Position numbers and translations under genes: made by a program | NCBI GenBank assembly: GCA_947644475.1 | Contig: CANRZQ010000088.1 | Location: forward strand, 1 to 9,831 | Reading direction: 5' to 3' | DNA from: an uncultured Muribaculaceae bacterium | Lineage (GTDB): Bacteria; Bacteroidota; Bacteroidia; Bacteroidales; Muribaculaceae | DNA length: 9,831 bases | Shown: in pieces, positions 5,319-9,831 of the stretch | Layout of the letters: each line of letters starts with the position of its first letter | How positions within the stretch are numbered: position 1 is the first letter of the stretch | Notes under the pieces: generated by a model | What the model was told of the DNA's origin: nothing | The model's database searches: none | What the model saw: the letters and a program-made list of their open reading frames with translations, nothing else

Positions 5319-7688
5319 TTAGTCGAATACGCCGTCGATGCTCTCTTCCACTTGCTCGGGCTCGGCATAAAACTCGCCTTCGCAAAGGTTGATGCCTGAC
5401 GGGAACCGGAATGTGGAGTTCTGGCTGTAATTCAACTGCGGGTCGTTGTAAATTTTCGACATGTATTTGCCATAGATAGGCAAGGCCATCGATGCGCCCT
5501 GGCCGTTGGCCATGGTGTTGAAGTGGATGGTGCGTTCCTCGCCTCCGACCCATACGCCGGATACAAGGTCGGGGGTGAATCCCATGAACCAGCCGTCGGA
5601 ATTGTCGTTGGTGGTTCCGGTCTTGCCGCCCATCTGGGCTGTGATGTTGAACGGAGCGCGGCGCAGGCGGTTGCCGGTGCCGGAGTCAACAACATTAAGG
5701 AGTATGGAGAGTATGCGGTAGTATGCTTTTTGGGAAATTACCTCGGTCTGTTCGGGCACGAAGCGCGAGATGATGTTGCCGTTGTTGTCGGCAATGGCGG
5801 TGACGAAGACGGGCGATGATTTCATGCCGTTGTTGGCATAGGCGGTGTAGGCCGTGACCATTTCTTTCACCGATACCTCGCATGGGCCGAGGCAGAGCGA
5901 CACCACGGCGGGCAGGGAGGCGGTGATACCCATGTTGTGCATAAGGCGCACGAGGTTCTGAGGCTTGACCACATCCATTACGCGGGCCGAAATCCAGTTG
6001 TTGGAGTTGGTGAGCGCCCAGCGGAGGTCGACCATCTCGCCGACGCGCGCGCTGCCTGAGTTTCGGGGCGACCATGGCTTGCCGTTGCCGTCGATAAGCG
6101 TTGGCTGTGAGTTGAGGAATTGCGAGCAGGGTGTCATGCCTTCTTCCATTGCCAGGGTGTAAAGATACGGCTTGATGGTGGAGCCGACCTGGCGGCGTCC
6201 GGTCGATACCATGTCGTATTGGAAGAAGCGGAAATCGGGGCCTCCGACGTAGGCCTTTACGTGTCCGTTGCGGGGGTCCATTGAGAGGAATCCGGTGCGG
6301 AGGAAGTGCTTGGTGTAAAGGATTGAGTCGCGCGGAGTCATCACCGTGTCGACCGGGCCGTTGTAGGAGAATACGGTCATTTCCACGGGCTTGTTGAATT
6401 CGTCGATTATCTCGTCGTCGGATTTTCCTGCGAGTTTGGCCACGCGCCTGCGCTCGCTTTGCCCGATGGCGGTGCGAATGTATTTCTCGCGTGTCTCGTA
6501 GCCTGTGGAAGCGGAGTAGGGGGCGACGGAAGAAGAGCGTTTTTCGGCGAAGAACCGGCGCTGGAGGTCGCGCATGTGCTCGTTTACGGCATCTTCGGCA
6601 TGGCGTTGCATGCGCGAGTCGATGGTAGTGTATATTTTAAGTCCGTCGTTGTAGATGTCGTATTTCGAGCCGTCGGGCTTGGGATTTTTCTCTACCCAGC
6701 CGAAGAGTGGATTGGTGGCCCACAGCACAGAGTCGTCGACATAGCGTTGTTTTTCCCATGATGGGTAGTTGTCGATTTTCGGCTTTTTGGCAAGAAGGAA
6801 TCTGCGGAGTTCCTCGCGGAAATAAGGGGCTATGCCTTCTTTGTGGTCGGCGGCATGATAGTCGAGCACAAGCGGAAGGGCAGACAGGGAGTCGAGTTCT
6901 GCTTTTGATATTTTATCAGCCTTGTACATTTGCTCGAGTACAATGTTGCGGCGCAGGCGCGTGCGCTCGTTGTGGCGGCGCGGATTGTAGTATGAGGGGT
7001 TTTTCACCATGCCCACGAGGGTGGCTGCCTCCTCGATGTTGAGGTCGGCGGGGTCTTTGCCAAAATATACGTATGCCGCCGATTTGATTCCGACAGCGTT
7101 GTAGAGGAAGTCGAACTGGTTGAGGTACATTTTGAGGATTTCCTCTTTGGAGTATTGCTTTTCGAGTTTTATGGCAATCATCCATTCGATAGGCTTCTGC
7201 ATCGCGCGGGAAAGCAGTCCCTCGCTCTCGGGTGAGTAAAGTTGCTTGGCAAGTTGCTGTGTGATTGTGGAGCCGCCGCCGGCGTTTTTCTGACGGAGCA
7301 CGAGGGTCTTGACAAATACGCGGGCAAGGGCTTTGGCATCGATGCCGGAATGGTCCATGAAGCGTTCGTCCTCGGTGGAGATAAGGGCGTCGACAACGAA
7401 GGGTGAGATTTCGTTGTAGTCGGCATATACCCTGTTGCCGGTGTTGCGGAAATAGCGGCCCATTTCCTGTCCGTCGGCCGAGTATATCACCGTTGCAAAC
7501 TTATCCTGGGGATTTTTCAACTGTTCAACCGGTGGCATGTATCCGATAGCCCCGATATATATCAGCGCCAGAAACAAAATTACAAGCCCTGTGATGATGC
7601 CGAATGTGAGCCACATGGTTCTTACTATCCGGCGCGACCGTGATTTTCGGGCGTTTGCGTTGCTGTTGTTGTTACGGGCAGAGGACAT
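5319..7688 (-). CDS. Class A penicillin-binding protein (peptidoglycan glycosyltransferase/transpeptidase, PBP1A type)
   Basis: A complete 789-residue bifunctional peptidoglycan synthase. A basic cytoplasmic tail (about 1-22) precedes one membrane span (about 25-50), so both enzymatic domains are periplasmic. The GT51 glycosyltransferase domain (about 62-255) polymerises lipid II. It shows TEDERFMDHSG with catalytic E106, GGGSTITQQLAKQLY at 137-151, KEEILKMYLN at 181-190, AATLVGMVKNPSYYNP and RRNIVLEQM. A linker (about 256-460) leads to the transpeptidase domain, which cross-links stem peptides and is the beta-lactam target. Its motifs are intact: S503-TIK506, SNN at 562-564 and KTGTT at 689-693. 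Length is normal for PBP1A/PonA-type enzymes. The ATG at 7686-7688 is well placed before the basic tail. It heads a minus-strand group with the LysM and barrel genes, and diverges from a small membrane-protein gene. Orthology to E. coli mrcA or mrcB is not exact, so no symbol is given. Confidence 0.95.
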   Translation of the reverse strand: MSSARNNNSNANARKSRSRRIVRTMWLTFGIITGLVILFLALIYIGAIGYMPPVEQLKNPQDKFATVIYSADGQEMGRYFRNTGNRVYADYNEISPFVVDALISTEDERFMDHSGIDAKALARVFVKTLVLRQKNAGGGSTITQQLAKQLYSPESEGLLSRAMQKPIEWMIAIKLEKQYSKEEILKMYLNQFDFLYNAVGIKSAAYVYFGKDPADLNIEEAATLVGMVKNPSYYNPRRHNERTRLRRNIVLEQMYKADKISKAELDSLSALPLVLDYHAADHKEGIAPYFREELRRFLLAKKPKIDNYPSWEKQRYVDDSVLWATNPLFGWVEKNPKPDGSKYDIYNDGLKIYTTIDSRMQRHAEDAVNEHMRDLQRRFFAEKRSSSVAPYSASTGYETREKYIRTAIGQSERRRVAKLAGKSDDEIIDEFNKPVEMTVFSYNGPVDTVMTPRDSILYTKHFLRTGFLSMDPRNGHVKAYVGGPDFRFFQYDMVSTGRRQVGSTIKPYLYTLAMEEGMTPCSQFLNSQPTLIDGNGKPWSPRNSGSARVGEMVDLRWALTNSNNWISARVMDVVKPQNLVRLMHNMGITASLPAVVSLCLGPCEVSVKEMVTAYTAYANNGMKSSPVFVTAIADNNGNIISRFVPEQTEVISQKAYYRILSILLNVVDSGTGNRLRRAPFNITAQMGGKTGTTNDNSDGWFMGFTPDLVSGVWVGGEERTIHFNTMANGQGASMALPIYGKYMSKIYNDPQLNYSQNSTFRFPSGINLCEGEFYAEPEQVEESIDGVFD

Positions 7689-7731
7689 TATTCAAATTCA
7701 AATAATATTTCGATAAATACTAATTAATCCA

Positions 7732-7739
7732 CAAAATTA
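7732..7739 (-). promoter_or_regulatory. Candidate -7 box of the penicillin-binding protein gene
   Basis: The minus strand reads TAATTTTG, a full match to TAnnTTTG, 44 bases upstream of the ATG. A weak TATG lies 20 bases further upstream in place of TTTG. It directly abuts the inverted repeat at 7742-7791, so a protein bound there could control the gene. Confidence 0.35.
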
Positions 7740-7741
7740 AG

Positions 7742-7791
7742 TAAAATTTCATAATCGGCCATAATGGGCGGGCGTTTTTTATGAAATTTTA
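7742..7791. repeat. Perfect 13-bp inverted repeat in the divergent spacer
   Basis: TAAAATTTCATAA at 7742-7754 is the exact reverse complement of TTATGAAATTTTA at 7779-7791. The 24-base centre contains a GC-rich stretch (GGCC and GGGCGGGCG). It lies between the divergent penicillin-binding protein gene and the small plus-strand gene and adjoins the candidate -7 box of the former. Operator, leader hairpin or short recombination site are all possible. Confidence 0.6.
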
Positions 7792-7805
7792 TATAGGTGA
7801 GCGGG

Positions 7806-7813
7806 TATTTTTG
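7806..7813 (+). promoter_or_regulatory. Candidate -7 box for the small membrane-protein gene
   Basis: TATTTTTG matches TAnnTTTG on the plus strand and would start transcription about 60 bases before the ATG at 7883. No TTTG box is found at the usual distance upstream, so support is weak. Confidence 0.3.
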
Positions 7814-7882
7814 AATTGTGGCGAACCAACCTCGGACGCGATTGTTAAATAGTTGTAAAGTTGATAAAAAAATATAGAGATT

Positions 7883-8029
7883 ATGAGCGACAAGAAAAAA
7901 AAGAATGGAAATATATGGGTGGTAATCGGCGCTTGCGTATTGATTATATTGCTGCTGGTATGGCTTACTATGGCCGACCTTTGGGGCGACACCGACGTTG
8001 CGGCCTCTCTCTCCGGGCATCTGGTATGA
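7883..8029 (+). CDS. Small single-span membrane protein of unknown function, 48 residues
   Basis: This short frame starts at the ATG at 7883-7885, after an AT-rich leader containing TATAGAGATT, and ends with TGA at 8027-8029. The peptide has a very basic, hydrophilic start (MSDKKKKNGN), one strong hydrophobic span at about residues 11-30 (IWVVIGACVLIILLLVWLTM), and an acidic, small-residue tail (ADLWGDTDVAASLSGHLV). This matches a membrane protein with its N-terminus inside and a short periplasmic or membrane-edge tail. GC rises at the start codon relative to the AT-rich spacer, as expected of coding DNA. It fills the gap between two minus-strand genes neatly, ending 7 bases from the LptF/LptG stop codon. 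I do not recognise the family. Its divergent position suggests, but does not prove, a role near peptidoglycan synthesis or the envelope. I am fairly sure it is a real gene. Confidence 0.75.
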   Translation: MSDKKKKNGNIWVVIGACVLIILLLVWLTMADLWGDTDVAASLSGHLV

Positions 8030-8036
8030 CCGGCCT

Positions 8037-9113
8037 TTACATCGAACTTGTGCGCCGGTAGAGCACCACGGCGATTATCGTGTATATGATATTCGGAATC
8101 CACATGGCCACTCCCGCTGACGTAAGGCCTGATATGGCGAATGTCTGCGTGATGGTCATGAATAATATGTAACTGAAACTGAGTATCAGACCGATGCCGA
8201 TGTTGAGACCTATTCCTCCCTTGCTTTTTCGTGAGGACAGCGACATGCCGATGATTGTAAGGATGAATGCCGCGGCTGTCATGGCGAAGCGCCGGTGATA
8301 TTCTACCTGGAACGACTGTATATTGGCCACGCCACGCGTTTTCTGACGTTCGATATACGCTGAAAGCGCGGGGGTGGTCATTTTTTCATGGTCGTTTTTG
8401 GCGATTAGGAAGTCGCGCGGCTCGAAGGGAATCATGGTGTCTATCTGGCGTCCTTTTCTGATGCGCTCGCGCTCGCCGTCGAAGTCGCGGATTACATAGT
8501 CGTATGCTTTCCAAAGGTAGAGGGTGTCCCATTTTATGGTCTGGGCGGTCATGCGCGATGTAAGACGCTTTTCGCTGTCGAATGATTCGAGCGAGAAGCG
8601 CACGCCGGTCTTGGTGGTGTTGTCGTAACGGCTCATGTAGGCAATCTCTCCGGGGGCTACCATGAGCATGATGTTTGAGCCGTAGTCGACGCGGCGGTTC
8701 TTGACATAGGTGTTGGTGTAGTCGATGCGCTTGATGTTGGCCGGAGGGATTACGTATGCGTCGAGCACAAAAGTGAATGCGGCGATTACGGCGGCCGACA
8801 GCATATATGGGAACAGCAGTCGCTTGAAGCTGATTCCGGCCGACAGCATTGCTATTATCTCGGAATTGCCGGCGAGTTTTGACGTGAAGAATATCACGGC
8901 AATGAAGGTGAACAGCGGCGAGAACTGGTTGGCAAAGTATGGCAGGAAGTTGACGTAATAGTCGACTATCGTGGCGCGCAGGGGCGCTTTCAAGAAAGAG
9001 TCAAGTTTCTCGTTTACGTCGAACATCACTACGATTGCCAGGAGGAGCAGAATCGCAAAGACATACGTTCCGAGAAACTTCTTGATTATATATCGGTCGA
9101 TGATCTTGAACAT
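8037..9113 (-). CDS. LptF/LptG family permease of the lipopolysaccharide exporter
   Basis: A complete 358-residue inner-membrane protein of the YjgP/YjgQ family, which pairs with a second permease and the LptB ATPase to pull lipopolysaccharide from the inner membrane and pass it to LptC and LptA. Membrane spans are visible at about 15-33, 55-77 and 100-122, then at 275-295, 303-322 and 333-352. Between the halves lies the periplasmic beta-jellyroll domain (about 125-255), the usual layout. The opening FKIIDRYIIKKFLGTYVFA and the segment EYHRRFAMTAAAFILTIIGMSL are typical. Length fits LptG (about 360 residues). I cannot choose between LptF and LptG, so no symbol is given; the partner is not in the window. 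The ATG at 9111-9113 lies 27 bases after the tgt stop codon, so the two are probably one operon. Its 3' end faces the small plus-strand gene across 7 bases. Confidence 0.93.
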   Translation of the reverse strand: MFKIIDRYIIKKFLGTYVFAILLLLAIVVMFDVNEKLDSFLKAPLRATIVDYYVNFLPYFANQFSPLFTFIAVIFFTSKLAGNSEIIAMLSAGISFKRLLFPYMLSAAVIAAFTFVLDAYVIPPANIKRIDYTNTYVKNRRVDYGSNIMLMVAPGEIAYMSRYDNTTKTGVRFSLESFDSEKRLTSRMTAQTIKWDTLYLWKAYDYVIRDFDGERERIRKGRQIDTMIPFEPRDFLIAKNDHEKMTTPALSAYIERQKTRGVANIQSFQVEYHRRFAMTAAAFILTIIGMSLSSRKSKGGIGLNIGIGLILSFSYILFMTITQTFAISGLTSAGVAMWIPNIIYTIIAVVLYRRTSSM

Positions 9114-9140
9114 CGTTTTTATTGATATTGTTTGGTGGCG

Positions 9141-9831
9141 TTACAGCCGGCGTGTCAGTTCCGGAATCATTGCCGCTTTCCATGCGGGGAAGTCGCCGGC
9201 TATGATATGGGCCCGGGCTTCGCGTACCAGCCAGAGGTAGAAGGCGAGGTTGTGGAGCGATGCGATTTCCATGGCGAGCAGTTCCTGGGCGATGAACAGA
9301 TGTCGGACGTATGCCTTTGAGTATGCGCGGTCGACAAACGACGGGCCGTCTTCTTGCAGCGGAGAGAAATCGTCGGCCCATTTTTTGTTGCGCATGTTCA
9401 TCACGCCATGGGCGGTGAAGAGCATGCCGTTGCGTCCGTTGCGGGTCGGCATCACGCAGTCCATCATGTCGACGCCTCGGTCGATGGCCTCGAGGATGTT
9501 GACCGGAGTGCCCACGCCCATGAGGTAACGGGGGCGGTCGGCGGGCAGGATTTCGTTTACCACCTCTATCATTTCGTACATCACTTCGGCCGGTTCGCCC
9601 ACGGCGAGGCCTCCGATGGCGTTGCCGTCGGCTCCGAGCGAGGCTACATGCTCGGCGGCCTCGCGGCGCAGTTCGGGGTAGGTGCATCCTTGCACGATCG
9701 GGAAATATGCCTGATAGTGGCCGTAGAGAGGCTCGGTCTCTTTATAGTGTTTCCAGCCGCGGTCGAGCCACCGGCGTGTGAGGTCGAGCGAGCGTCGGGC
9801 GTATTTGAAGTCGGAGGTGCCGGGCGGGCAT
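9141..9831 (-). CDS. tgt: Queuine/preQ1 tRNA-guanine transglycosylase, C-terminal part
   Basis: The 3' 229 codons of tgt; the 5' part lies beyond the window edge. The enzyme swaps guanine 34 of tRNAs with GUN anticodons for preQ1 (or queuine in salvage), a step of queuosine synthesis in the cytoplasm. The frame is open to the last base and begins CPPGTSDFKYARRSLDLT. Family marks follow: IVQGCTYPELR, GLAVGEP, YLMGVGTP, then GVDMMDCVMPTRNGRNG with the nucleophile Asp at codon 9459-9461, and MRNKKWADD. In E. coli and Zymomonas a CxCxxC and a later His bind structural zinc. Here the aligned segment LQEDGPSFVDRAYSKAY has Gly, Ser and Asp in place of the three Cys, while the His of SLHNLAFY (9252-9254) remains. 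I believe related Bacteroidetes sequences look alike, so this is probably a lineage form and not decay. It is followed by the LptF/LptG gene. Confidence 0.95.
   Translation of the reverse strand, partial: CPPGTSDFKYARRSLDLTRRWLDRGWKHYKETEPLYGHYQAYFPIVQGCTYPELRREAAEHVASLGADGNAIGGLAVGEPAEVMYEMIEVVNEILPADRPRYLMGVGTPVNILEAIDRGVDMMDCVMPTRNGRNGMLFTAHGVMNMRNKKWADDFSPLQEDGPSFVDRAYSKAYVRHLFIAQELLAMEIASLHNLAFYLWLVREARAHIIAGDFPAWKAAMIPELTRRL

Noticed and set aside
3364..5440. Shared STFRF peptide near the C-termini of the LysM protein and the penicillin-binding protein
   Set aside because: Five residues with the same codons at two sites is too little; the surrounding sequences differ, so chance is the simplest view.
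7742..7791. Reading the inverted repeat as a phase-variable invertible promoter
   Set aside because: The centre of 24 bases is too short for the invertible segments known in Bacteroidales, and no recombinase gene is in the window; kept only as a repeat of unknown role.
7724..8103. Two overlapping minus-strand frames of about 100 codons in the spacer and over the small membrane gene
   Set aside because: They lack a plausible start and any domain, and run through AT-rich DNA and the end of the permease gene; the plus-strand 48-codon frame is the better explanation.
9001..9687. A 228-codon minus-strand frame across tgt and the permease start
   Set aside because: It is a shifted reading of tgt; the peptide is dominated by Arg, His and Pro, and both true frames are conserved families.

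Overview
The window looks like chromosomal DNA of a Bacteroidales bacterium, and Muribaculaceae or a close relative is my best guess. This rests on protein style (Bacteroidetes-type class A penicillin-binding protein, DUF4886 protein, PorT-like outer-membrane barrel, tgt next to an LptF/LptG permease), on coding DNA of roughly balanced GC broken by very AT-rich spacers, on the lack of Shine-Dalgarno sequences, and on promoter-like TAnnTTTG boxes. I see no tRNA or rRNA gene, CRISPR array, insertion sequence or phage gene.

Left part (1-2200): a secreted GH16 beta-glucanase-type glycosidase (minus strand) and a secreted SGNH-like DUF4886 protein (plus strand) diverge from a 114-bp spacer holding promoter-like boxes for both. 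Their 5' leaders are near mirror copies. The first 110 bases hold no convincing gene but contain a perfect 13-bp inverted repeat.

Middle part (2184-7688), all on the minus strand, in transcription order: a class A penicillin-binding protein (peptidoglycan glycosyltransferase plus transpeptidase); a secreted protein with three LysM repeats and a C-terminal domain resembling periplasmic ligand-binding proteins; a small outer-membrane beta-barrel whose start overlaps the end of the LysM gene by 22 bases; a strong hairpin terminator; and a small cupin. The first three look like an envelope-building cassette. One can infer that the LysM protein does for this synthase what LpoA does in E. coli, with the barrel as an outer-membrane partner. 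This is a hypothesis from domain type and gene order.

Right part (7689-9831): the penicillin-binding protein gene faces away from an easily missed 48-codon plus-strand gene for a single-span membrane protein (7883-8029). The spacer between them carries a perfect 13-bp inverted repeat. The small gene ends 7 bases from the end of an LptF/LptG-type lipopolysaccharide export permease, which lies 27 bases downstream of tgt (queuine/preQ1 tRNA-guanine transglycosylase). The tgt gene is cut by the window edge and lacks its 5' part. Its zinc-binding cysteines are replaced.

Most distinctive points: the synthase/LysM/barrel cluster, the small membrane protein, the Tgt with a lost zinc site, and the symmetric DNA in the spacers.
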